The position numbers and the translations under genes were made by a program. DNA of 12,214 bases, from contig CAMLHP010000055.1 of the NCBI GenBank assembly GCA_946479805.1, positions 1 to 12,214 of the forward strand. Direction: 5' to 3'. Position 1 is the first letter of the stretch, and every line of letters begins with the position of its first letter. Origin of the DNA: an uncultured Gemmatimonadota bacterium. GTDB taxonomy: Bacteria; Gemmatimonadota; Gemmatimonadetes; Gemmatimonadales; GWC2-71-9. Below are positions 1 through 6,045 of the stretch, piece by piece. Under the pieces are notes generated by a model that saw only the letters and a program-made list of their open reading frames with translations, was not told where the DNA came from and made no database searches.

Positions 1-662
1 CCCGCCGCGGCAGCGGTGTTCTCGAACCCGGCGTAGGCGAAGAGCAGCAGCAGCGCCGCCTCGCCCAGGTTGCCCCACTCCAGCCCCGCCCTCGGCTGCA
101 GCAGGCTCCAGTCGATCGCGAACACCCCCGCCACGATCAGCACCATTAGCGGCAGCAGCTTGGCGATGGTGAAGCCCACCGCGACACGCGCCCCGTGCTT
201 GACGCCTATGATGTTGATCCAGGTGAGGATCGCCAGCGGTATGCCGATCACCAGTACCCGGACGATGCCGTCATTGGCGCCGGGCCAGATGAAGGTCAGC
301 GCCTGTGCGAAGCCGTTGGAGAGCGATGCCACCGATGCCACACGCGCCAGCCAGGTCATCCATCCCACCTCGAACCCCACGAACTTGCCGAAGGCCTCGC
401 GGGTATAGAGGTACCCGCTTCCTGGCTGGTCGAAGTGGCTCGCTGCCTCGGCGAAGCACAGCACCAGCAGCAGCACCGCGAATCCCGCCAGCAGCACCGC
501 CCACACGCTGGCGGGGCCCAGCAGCAGCGCCGCCGCCGCCGGCAGCAGGTACACCCCGCTCCCGATCACGTCGTTGATGGCGATTCCGACCAGCTCCCAC
601 CGGGTTACCACTCGGCGGAGTGCGGGCGCACTGCTGGACGGCGAGGACGACCCTGCGGTCAT
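1..662 (-). CDS. APC-superfamily amino-acid permease, N-terminal half (runs off the window)
   Basis: This gene reads leftward from ATG at 662 and stays open to base 1, giving 220 residues of a family that is usually about 430-500. It is an inner-membrane secondary transporter, probably for amino acids or polyamines. After a Ser/Ala-rich N-terminus the first helix carries the family's unwound-helix motif IGSGVYLLP at residues 33-41. Hydrophobic helices follow (for example VWAVLLAGFAVLLLVLC). Near the edge is FAYAGFENTAAAA, matching the conserved G-F-E-N helix 6 motif of APC permeases. GAGG is replaced here by GAGG-like GAGG at 5 nt before ATG 662, which favours that start; an in-frame ATG at 677 would add five residues. 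The gene is divergent from the Uma2 gene at 845, with a 182-nt shared upstream region. Substrate cannot be told from this half. Confidence 0.9.
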   Translation of the reverse strand, partial: MTAGSSSPSSSAPALRRVVTRWELVGIAINDVIGSGVYLLPAAAALLLGPASVWAVLLAGFAVLLLVLCFAEAASHFDQPGSGYLYTREAFGKFVGFEVGWMTWLARVASVASLSNGFAQALTFIWPGANDGIVRVLVIGIPLAILTWINIIGVKHGARVAVGFTIAKLLPLMVLIVAGVFAIDWSLLQPRAGLEWGNLGEAALLLLFAYAGFENTAAAA

Positions 663-828
663 GCGTGCCTCAGGCATTGGGATATGAGCGTGGAACGCCG
701 CCGGGAATGCGGCGGCCGACAGGCGGTAAAGGTAACGCACTTGTTTTGGCGCCGCGACGCGCGATTCCGGTTATCCGGCGCCGTCCGCCCGACGCCATCA
801 TGCCACATGTCCCCTTGCGATCCTCCGA

Positions 829-855
829 CGCCGAGCCGAGCCTTATGGGTATGCC
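829..855 (+). repeat. 27-bp block shared by the starts of both Uma2 genes (copy 1)
   Basis: These 27 bases are identical to 3410-3436. The block spans the last 16 bases before the first ATG and the first 11 bases of the reading frame. It contains CCGAGCCGAGCC followed by TTATGGGTATGCC with two in-frame ATGs. No Shine-Dalgarno sequence is visible. Identity covers third-codon positions and breaks sharply on both sides, so it looks conserved as DNA or RNA. It could be a start-site or promoter element, or the boundary of a duplicated cassette. Confidence 0.75.
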
Positions 856-1402
856 CGCCCCATCCACCAACTGGTCCCGCGAGCAGGTGCTCGCGCTGCC
901 CGACGACGGCAAGCGCTACGAGCTGGTCGATGGAGAGTTGCTGGTGAGCCCCAGCCCGCGGCGGGTGCACCAGGACGCCGTGCTGGAACTGTTCCGGCGC
1001 GTGGACCCATACGTCCGGGAGCATGGACTTGGTGCAGTCTACCTGGCACCCGCCGACCTGGACTTCGGTTCGGCGCAGCTGCTCCAGCCCGACCTGTTCG
1101 TGGTGGACGAGCGTCCCGGCGAATGGGCCGACGTCGGTGTTCCACTGCTGATCGCCGAGGTGCTGTCGCCTTCAACCGCCCGCTACGACCGCATCACCAA
1201 GCGGCACTTCTACCAGCGCGCCGGCGTAGCCGCCTACTGGATCGTCGACCTCGACGCCCGTCTGGTGGAGGTGTGGATACCCGGGGCCGCGGGACCCGGC
1301 ATCGCGGAGCAGCAGCTGACCTGGCAGCCGGACGCCGAAGCACCTCCGCTCATCATCGCCCTTCCGGAGTTCTTCACCACCGCACTCGGCCGGGGAATCT
1401 AG
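845..1402 (+). CDS. Uma2-family PD-(D/E)xK nuclease-like protein (copy 1)
   Basis: This is a 185-aa protein of the Uma2 (DUF820) family, a restriction-endonuclease-like fold that is often multi-copy in cyanobacteria and several soil phyla. Biological role is poorly established. Visible landmarks are LPDDGKRYELVDGELLV (residues 18-34), the metal-site Asp in QPDLFVV (D83), the Glu in EVLSPST (E105), the Lys near 119, and the YWIVD strand (131-135). All the expected catalytic positions are present, so the protein looks intact. ATG 845 is chosen because the paralogue at 3426 begins the same way (MGMP); ATG 851 is an alternative, and the frame is open upstream to 620. It lies alone on the plus strand between a divergent permease and a convergent lipoprotein gene. 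Confidence 0.88.
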   Translation: MGMPAPSTNWSREQVLALPDDGKRYELVDGELLVSPSPRRVHQDAVLELFRRVDPYVREHGLGAVYLAPADLDFGSAQLLQPDLFVVDERPGEWADVGVPLLIAEVLSPSTARYDRITKRHFYQRAGVAAYWIVDLDARLVEVWIPGAAGPGIAEQQLTWQPDAEAPPLIIALPEFFTTALGRGI

Positions 1403-1424
1403 CTCCCGGGCACTCGCATTTCGC

Positions 1425-1459
1425 GATACTCAACTCTCAACTCCCAACTCTCAACTCTC
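1425..1459 (+). repeat. 7-bp-period tract 1 (AACTCTC units) between convergent genes
   Basis: Four consecutive heptamers, aactctc, aactccc, aactctc and aactctc, occupy 1432-1459. They are preceded by a partial unit (gatactc, 1425-1431). The tract starts 22 nt after the Uma2 stop. Its right end is part of the TGA stop codon (1458-1460, minus strand) of the RCC1 lipoprotein. Similar tracts are at 4017-4056 and 10470-10511, and one with another unit is at 10960-10994. There is no hairpin, so it is not an ordinary intrinsic terminator. Confidence 0.85.
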
Positions 1460-2921
1460 ACGGCTGAAACGGCAGCTTGACCGGCGCCGGCGACAACGCC
1501 GGTGACTTATCGCCGAGCTGGCCGTAGACGTTGTCACCCCAGCAGTAGAGCACTCCTTCTGTTGTTACTCCGCAGCTGAACGTGTCCCCCGCGCTGATGC
1601 TCTGCCAGGCAAAACCGCCGGCCACCGCCACCGGCGTCTGCGTCGACACCTGGGTCCCGTCGCCCAGCTGGCCCAGCGCGTTGTCGCCCCAGCAATGGGC
1701 CTCGCCATCGACGGTGATGGCGCAGGTATGCCGGTAGCCCGCCGAGATGGCGCGGTAACGGAACCCGCCCGCCACTGCCACCGGAACAGGAGAGTCCGCC
1801 GTGGAGCCTCGGCCCAGCTGGCCATTCTCTCCCTCGCCCCAGCACATGGCCGCATCATTGGTCAGTAGCCCGCAGGTGTGCGCGAACCCCGCCGAGATGT
1901 AGCTCTGCCCCGGAATGTAGAAGTCAGGGTCCGGCGCTGGAGGTACCGTGTTGGGCTCGGTGCGGAACGTCAGCCCGGCGATCGCGAGCGGAGACCCGCG
2001 TGTGATTGTGGTGTTGTCTCCCAGCTGCCCCGAGGCATTCCAGCCCCAGCACTCCGCGGCACCGGCGTCGTTCAAGGCGCACGTGTGCAATCCCGTCGCG
2101 GCGACCGCTCGGTAGCCGTCGCCCACCAGGTCGGGCGCTGCCGATGCACCGGGCTCCACCAGGCCGTTGCCCAGCTGGCCCTCGTTGTTGCTGCCCCAGC
2201 ACCAGACCTGCCTGGAGAGCGAGAGCGAGCATGAGTGAAGCAGTCCCGCGGCCACGATCCTCGAGGGCGGTGCACCCGGCGCCGCCTGCCCCGCACTATT
2301 GCTCCCGAAGCAGTTGACGTCGCCCGCGAGCGTCACCTCGCAACTGTGATAGCGGCCGGCAGACGTCATGCGCACGGTGGCTGAGCCAGGCGAGCGAGTC
2401 ATGCCCAGCGGCGAACCCCCGCCCGCGCCAACCTGCCCGTCTTCATTGAAGCCCCAGCAGATGGATTGCTCGGCGGTGGTGATGCCGCAGGCGTGATAGC
2501 TCCCCACTTCCACGTAGCGGAACACCAGCTGCCCGGCGACTGGAGACGCCGTCGCCGTAAATGTCACGGTATCGAGATCCGCAAGTATCGCGGTGACAGT
2601 CACACTCCCGGTTGATCCCGGCAGCGTCAACTCCATGGTGGCATCACCCTGGACATTGCTCTCGCTGACGTTGCCGGCCAGCGAGCCGGCATCCGTGCTC
2701 CATTCCACTTCGACCCCCGGTACCGGGCGATCGCTGGCGTCGAGCACCCGGGCCGCCAGGGTCAGCTCGGTGCCCACCATTCCGGTCTGGCCATCACCAC
2801 CGGCGACCGTGAGGGTGGCCGGAACGCCGGCCAGGTCGAGCGGCTCGGTGGTTTCGTTGCAGGCAAGCAGCAGCGGCAGGAGCAGGGGCAAGCGGCGAAG
2901 GAGGCGGCTCACTGGGCGCAT
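1458..2921 (-). CDS. Lipoprotein with Big-type Ig domain and seven-bladed RCC1 propeller
   Basis: The product is 487 aa. A signal peptide with an Arg-rich start and a Leu-rich core ends in a lipobox (LLLAC), so Cys21 should be lipidated and the protein exposed at the outer membrane or periplasm. Residues about 34-126 form a bacterial Ig-like (Big1/invasin-type) domain (VTLAARVLDASDRPVPGVEV-like pattern, then a GSVTVTA strand). Residues about 135-487 hold seven RCC1/BNR-type repeats, each with the pattern H-x-C-x9-C-W/F-G-x-N-x-x-GQ-L/V-G. Seven repeats are enough to close a propeller. Every blade has the C-x9-C pair, consistent with a disulfide staple. A proline-rich insertion (NTVPPAPDPDFYIPG) sits before blade five. 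Binding partner is unknown. The ATG overlaps the stop of the upstream small lipoprotein by 13 nt, implying one transcript and coupled translation. Confidence 0.9.
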   Translation of the reverse strand: MRPVSRLLRRLPLLLPLLLACNETTEPLDLAGVPATLTVAGGDGQTGMVGTELTLAARVLDASDRPVPGVEVEWSTDAGSLAGNVSESNVQGDATMELTLPGSTGSVTVTAILADLDTVTFTATASPVAGQLVFRYVEVGSYHACGITTAEQSICWGFNEDGQVGAGGGSPLGMTRSPGSATVRMTSAGRYHSCEVTLAGDVNCFGSNSAGQAAPGAPPSRIVAAGLLHSCSLSLSRQVWCWGSNNEGQLGNGLVEPGASAAPDLVGDGYRAVAATGLHTCALNDAGAAECWGWNASGQLGDNTTITRGSPLAIAGLTFRTEPNTVPPAPDPDFYIPGQSYISAGFAHTCGLLTNDAAMCWGEGENGQLGRGSTADSPVPVAVAGGFRYRAISAGYRHTCAITVDGEAHCWGDNALGQLGDGTQVSTQTPVAVAGGFAWQSISAGDTFSCGVTTEGVLYCWGDNVYGQLGDKSPALSPAPVKLPFQP

Positions 2922-3232
2922 CCCTCCACCGCGCCGAACGCCGCGGTCGTGGTCTCATCGCTACGGATGTCGTTGCCCAACCCGAACCAGGTCGGGTTCT
3001 CGATCCAGATCCGCAGGGTACCAGCATCGGTGGTCTTGGCCACATCCCAGCAGATCGGGGCGGGGTGCTGGCTCTTGCTCGGCAACGTGATGTCGCGGTA
3101 GCCTCGTCCGCTCACCGGGTCCGCGACCACCACGCCCTCCCACGTAGTATCCGACTCGATATGAAGGACTTCGGGGCCGCAGGCGGCCAGCAGCAGCACC
3201 CCGGCGGCGGCAACAACGGATCTGACGGGCAT
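2909..3232 (-). CDS. Small unknown lipoprotein, 107 aa
   Basis: I do not recognise the family. The start at ATG 3232 is chosen because GGGAG lies 6 nt upstream and a clean signal peptide follows (MPVRSVVAAAGVLLLAAC) with lipobox LAAC, giving a lipidated Cys18. A longer open frame to 3379 has no such support. The mature part is about 90 residues, β-rich in character, with two further cysteines (ICWD and near the C-terminal GCAQ) that could form a disulfide. The stop overlaps the ATG of the RCC1 lipoprotein in the 13-nt string ATGCGCCCAGTGA, so the two are probably made together and may act together at the cell surface. The upstream region to 3409 is shared with the divergent Uma2 gene. Confidence 0.75.
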   Translation of the reverse strand: MPVRSVVAAAGVLLLAACGPEVLHIESDTTWEGVVVADPVSGRGYRDITLPSKSQHPAPICWDVAKTTDAGTLRIWIENPTWFGLGNDIRSDETTTAAFGAVEGCAQ

Positions 3233-3409
3233 GTCACGCTCCCAGGGGAAGGGCTGAAATTGGGGATCAGCTCCAACCTGAGGAGGGGGTGTGACAGCGG
3301 CAGGCGTGCGGCGGAAGGGGTGCTGCAATCGGCGCCGCGATTCGCCAGCGGTTACCACCCTGCCACCGGGCGAACGCACCGTAGGGGATGCCCCCTTGTC
3401 ATCTCCTGC

Positions 3410-3436
3410 CGCCGAGCCGAGCCTTATGGGTATGCC
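3410..3436 (+). repeat. 27-bp block shared by the starts of both Uma2 genes (copy 2)
   Basis: This is identical over 27 bases to 829-855 and in the same position relative to the ATG (3426) of the second Uma2 gene. Flanking sequence on either side differs (left: tgc versus cga; right: gcagcc versus cgcccc), so the identity has sharp edges. Confidence 0.75.
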
Positions 3437-4001
3437 GCAGCCTGCCGAACGCTGGACCGCCGACCTTGTTCGAACGCTGCCCGACGACGGGCAGCGCTAC
3501 GAACTCATCAGCGGGACCCTGGTCGTGACCCCCGCCCCGCGATGGAGCCACCAGTTCGTGGTGGGGGCGCTGTACTTGCGCCTTCACGAGTGGCTTGGGC
3601 AACACCCGGACCTGACGGTCATTTTCTCGCCTGCTGACATCTCCCTGGGCGAGGACGAGATCCTGCAGCCGGACCTGTTCGTGGTTCGCAGCACGTCAGG
3701 CGAGCCAGTGCGAGAGTGGTCCGATGTCCGGGAGCTGGCGCTGGTCATCGAAGTGCTTTCGCCCAGTACCGCCCAGTACGACCGCCACCTCAAGCGCAAG
3801 CGGTATCAGCGTGCCGGCGTAACGCAGTACTGGATTGTCGATGCCGAGGGAAGTCAGATCGAAAGGTGGCGGCCCGGCGACGACATCCCCGAGCTGCTGA
3901 CGCACCACCTCACCTGGCAACCCGCGGGCGATGGCCCGGTGCACCAACTCGATCTCGAGCGATTCTTCGGCGAGCTGCCAGGAGCGAAAGGCAGCGCTTG
4001 A
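3426..4001 (+). CDS. Uma2-family PD-(D/E)xK nuclease-like protein (copy 2)
   Basis: This is a 191-aa paralogue of the gene at 845. It shares MGMP, LPDDG-QRYEL (residues 18-27), QPDLFVV (81-87), EVLSPSTAQYDRHLKRK (109-125) and YWIVD (135-139). The putative catalytic Asp83, Glu109 and Lys123 are present. Divergence is much greater in the middle (residues 35-75) and C-terminus than in the start region, so the pair is not a recent whole-gene duplication. No Shine-Dalgarno sequence precedes the ATG; the 27-bp block takes its place. The gene is divergent from the small-lipoprotein operon and convergent with the ankyrin gene, and a 7-bp-period tract begins 15 nt after its stop. Molecular function (DNA cleavage) is inferred from the family fold only. 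Confidence 0.88.
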   Translation: MGMPQPAERWTADLVRTLPDDGQRYELISGTLVVTPAPRWSHQFVVGALYLRLHEWLGQHPDLTVIFSPADISLGEDEILQPDLFVVRSTSGEPVREWSDVRELALVIEVLSPSTAQYDRHLKRKRYQRAGVTQYWIVDAEGSQIERWRPGDDIPELLTHHLTWQPAGDGPVHQLDLERFFGELPGAKGSA

Positions 4002-4016
4002 GCGCCGGGCTAGCTG

Positions 4017-4056
4017 CTCTCAACTCTCGACTCTCAACTACCGACTCTTCACTCCA
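4017..4056 (+). repeat. 7-bp-period tract 2 (AACTCTC/GACTCTC units) between convergent genes
   Basis: Degenerate heptamers aactctc, gactctc, aactacc, gactctt and cactcca run in phase from 4022 to 4056, with a partial unit before them. As in tract 1, the tract begins just after a Uma2 stop. It also supplies the TGA stop (4049-4051, minus strand) of the convergent gene, here the ankyrin protein. Confidence 0.75.
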
Positions 4057-5320
4057 CCCCTCCCGCCGCCTCGATCAGCCCCATCGCCGGCTCGCTCACG
4101 AATATCGGGGCATGGAACCGGCGACCCCACGACAGCGGCGTCACGTCCCGGTATTCATGGCGGGCAGGATCGCCGTGACCCGGGTGCAGCCGCTTCCAGA
4201 TCGAGGCACGCACGTTGGGATCGGCGCCGTGCTCCAGCAGCAGTTCGGCGAACGGAGCGGTGAACGGCCCCCGGTGACTGTAGTTCATCCAGAAGTTGGG
4301 CTGCGACACTACCGTGTTGAACAGCGGCGTGTAGCCACCGAAGCCACTGGCGCCGATGGCCGAGCGGATGTTGACATCCATCCCCTGGCGCAGCAGCCAG
4401 CGGGCAATCTCCAGCTCGTCGTAGTCCACGCACATGTGCAGCAGCGATGTCCCACCCAGCGGAGTGCCCACCGTCGCGTCGATTGCGGCCTCGCATTCCA
4501 CCTCGGAGGGGTAGATCTCCCGGTGGGTGAATGTCCGGCTGAGCAGTCCCGGATCGCGACGGAGGTGCTCTTCCAGCAGGTCGATCCGGCCGCGGTGCAG
4601 CGCCATCGTGGGGGTGTCGGGCAGCTGGTAACCCTGGGCGACGTACATCTCGAGGATCGCGTGCTTCGCCTCCGGCGCTCGCGAGTCGGTCTGCAGAACC
4701 ACGTCTACCGGAGCCCGCTGCCGCCCGTCGTCATCCCGAACCCGCGCGCCCATGGCGAAGAGCACTGCCGTCCCCTCGACGTTCAAGGTGTAGGCAGGCC
4801 CACCCAGCGCGTCGTCCGGTGGTGCGGGGCTTCCCAGCATGGCGTGCAGCATTTTCGCGGTCTCAACCTTGCCCTGCAGCGCAGCGCGACCCAGCGCCGA
4901 CCTGAGATCGCTGGCACCCAGGCCGTGCAGCATCACGATGATTCGGTCGCGTCCCAGGTTTGCTGCGTAGGTAAGTGGCGGGCCCCAGTTGCTGTCGGTG
5001 CGGATCAGTGCATGCTCCTGGATCAGCGCGGGATTGCGCGTCACCAGCGCCCGCACCCGGTCGGTGTCATCGCGCCAGATGGCGTCCACCAGTTCCACCG
5101 CCTCCATCAGCCGGGCCCAGCTCGGCGCCTGGTAGCTCCGCGCCAGCACCAGTTGCGCGTCGGCCAGCGTCGCGGCCAGTGGTGCGGTCGCGCCGTCATG
5201 GAACACCCGCCAGTCCGCCAGCGCGTCGGGCTCTCCTCGATGCAACGCCCGCAGCAGCGCCTCGGCTTCGTAGTCGAGATGAATCAGATTGGGGCGAACC
5301 GGCAGCCGGCGAATGGGCAT
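4049..5320 (-). CDS. Ankyrin-repeat protein, 423 aa
   Basis: This is a soluble, probably cytoplasmic ankyrin-repeat protein with no signal peptide. It opens with LPVRPNLIHLDYEAEALL and DAQLVLARSYQAPSWARL (residues 53-71), which resemble the N-terminal extension of a widespread bacterial ankyrin subfamily (LPxRPNLxxLxxxAxxLL and ADAQLVxARxYGFxSWxRL). Ankyrin units follow from about residue 78. The clearest are at 290-322 (TSLLHMCVDYDELEIARWLL then GMDVNIRS) and 329-372 (GYTPLF, AELLLEHGADPNVRA). Units at 110-165 and 225-260 are degenerate. The last stretch (391-423) lacks the consensus. The ATG at 5320 has no good Shine-Dalgarno, but it is the start that keeps the family N-terminus. Such proteins bind other proteins; the partner is unknown. 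Confidence 0.88.
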   Translation of the reverse strand: MPIRRLPVRPNLIHLDYEAEALLRALHRGEPDALADWRVFHDGATAPLAATLADAQLVLARSYQAPSWARLMEAVELVDAIWRDDTDRVRALVTRNPALIQEHALIRTDSNWGPPLTYAANLGRDRIIVMLHGLGASDLRSALGRAALQGKVETAKMLHAMLGSPAPPDDALGGPAYTLNVEGTAVLFAMGARVRDDDGRQRAPVDVVLQTDSRAPEAKHAILEMYVAQGYQLPDTPTMALHRGRIDLLEEHLRRDPGLLSRTFTHREIYPSEVECEAAIDATVGTPLGGTSLLHMCVDYDELEIARWLLRQGMDVNIRSAIGASGFGGYTPLFNTVVSQPNFWMNYSHRGPFTAPFAELLLEHGADPNVRASIWKRLHPGHGDPARHEYRDVTPLSWGRRFHAPIFVSEPAMGLIEAAGGVE

Positions 5321-5487
5321 GGTGCGAAGGTTGAAGGGACCAGAAGAACGTACGGTCCGAGCCCGGAAGCCGCGAGCGCCGATGTTTCCTTGCGGCGGCG
5401 TGGCAGGCCCCCCTTTGCCTCCAGCGCATTTGCCAAGCGACGCTGAGCTTCCAGCAACTCCAGTTGCGCTGCCTGCATCGCGGTCAT
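5284..5487 (-). CDS. Possible small protein, 67 aa (doubtful)
   Basis: This is an open frame with an Ala/Leu/Glu/Gln-rich helical N-terminus (MQAAQLELLEAQRRLANALE), which would suit a coiled coil. The tail becomes compositionally odd where it overlaps the ankyrin start by 37 nt. Its ATG forms an ATGA overlap with a stop at 5484-5486. That stop closes a frame reached from the 133-aa gene only if the 7-base G run at 5615-5621 were one base shorter. No clear ribosome site is seen. It may be real, the remnant of a broken gene, or chance. The rest of the 5321-5601 interval holds no gene I can support. Confidence 0.25.
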   Translation of the reverse strand: MTAMQAAQLELLEAQRRLANALEAKGGLPRRRKETSALAASGLGPYVLLVPSTFAPCPFAGCRFAPI

Positions 5488-5601
5488 CGACGACCGAGCT
5501 GGGCGATCAGCGCGTCGGTTGCCATCGGGATGTCAGGGTTGCCCTCCCCCGATCCATGGGAGTCCCCCAGAGGGCCCAAAGGGACCTCCATGCCTGGCGT
5601 A

Positions 5602-6003
5602 TCACGTCGAGGCTCCCCCCCGATAGGGCTTGATGGCGGGAGTATCGGTCACAAAGACATTGTCATCGTCTCCCACCACCACATTGATGGACCACATCGC
5701 ATGGCCGGCCTGGTCCGTGACCGCGGCCGCCGTGGCGTAACGCTCCTTCCCGGTGAAGCGGAGCAGGCCCTCGCGTTCGAGGAACCGCGCCACCGACGGG
5801 TCATCCCCCAGGTCCAGGCCAGCCCGCGCCACGAAAATTGTCAGGCAGGTCACCTGGTCCTGGGCCCAGCATTCCAGCCACCAGGGCCGCAAGTCGGACA
5901 GCACCCCCTCGGCCCAGCCGATATCGAGTACGTCGTTGTCGCTGGTCTTCGAGAAATTGGGCTCGAAGCCGGTGCGGTCCGGGGCTGGGTACTTCGATTG
6001 CAT
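5602..6003 (-). CDS. Unknown 133-aa protein, second gene after the aerolysin-like lipoprotein
   Basis: I recognise no family. The protein has no signal peptide or membrane segment. It is acidic and Trp-rich in the middle (residues 30-50 contain LRPWWLECWAQD), followed by a α/β-looking stretch and a final VVVGDDDNVFVTDTP. The start at ATG 6003 has GGTG-type purines 8-10 nt upstream. It begins 42 nt after the stop of the aerolysin-like lipoprotein and on the same strand, so co-transcription is likely. A cytosolic partner, chaperone or immunity-type role is possible but not shown. Near its end is a run of seven G (5615-5621, coding strand). With one G fewer the frame would continue for another 40 residues to 5484. 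Confidence 0.65.
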   Translation of the reverse strand: MQSKYPAPDRTGFEPNFSKTSDNDVLDIGWAEGVLSDLRPWWLECWAQDQVTCLTIFVARAGLDLGDDPSVARFLEREGLLRFTGKERYATAAAVTDQAGHAMWSINVVVGDDDNVFVTDTPAIKPYRGGAST

Positions 6004-6045
6004 ATGGCATCACCACTGTGGAGTCGGTAAGGCCCTCGGAGCTTG

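Noticed and set aside
1425..1460. Possible CRISPR or intrinsic terminator in the repeat between convergent genes.
   Set aside because: The units are 7 bp with no spacers, and there is no hairpin or T-run, so neither applies.
3233..3379. Longer N-terminus for the small lipoprotein.
   Set aside because: It would bury the signal peptide behind 49 Arg/Pro-rich residues. ATG 3232 has a ribosome site and a direct lipoprotein signal.
845..4001. Uma2 genes as toxin-antitoxin or restriction modules.
   Set aside because: No methyltransferase or antitoxin-like partner lies beside either copy on the same strand.
3716..5446. A 576-aa open frame on the plus strand.
   Set aside because: It overlaps the second Uma2 gene in another frame and runs antisense to the ankyrin gene. 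The protein has no domain pattern.
5464..6030. A 188-aa plus-strand frame opposite the 133-aa gene.
   Set aside because: It has no ribosome site or recognisable motif. The minus-strand reading has more protein-like composition and sits in an operon-like position.
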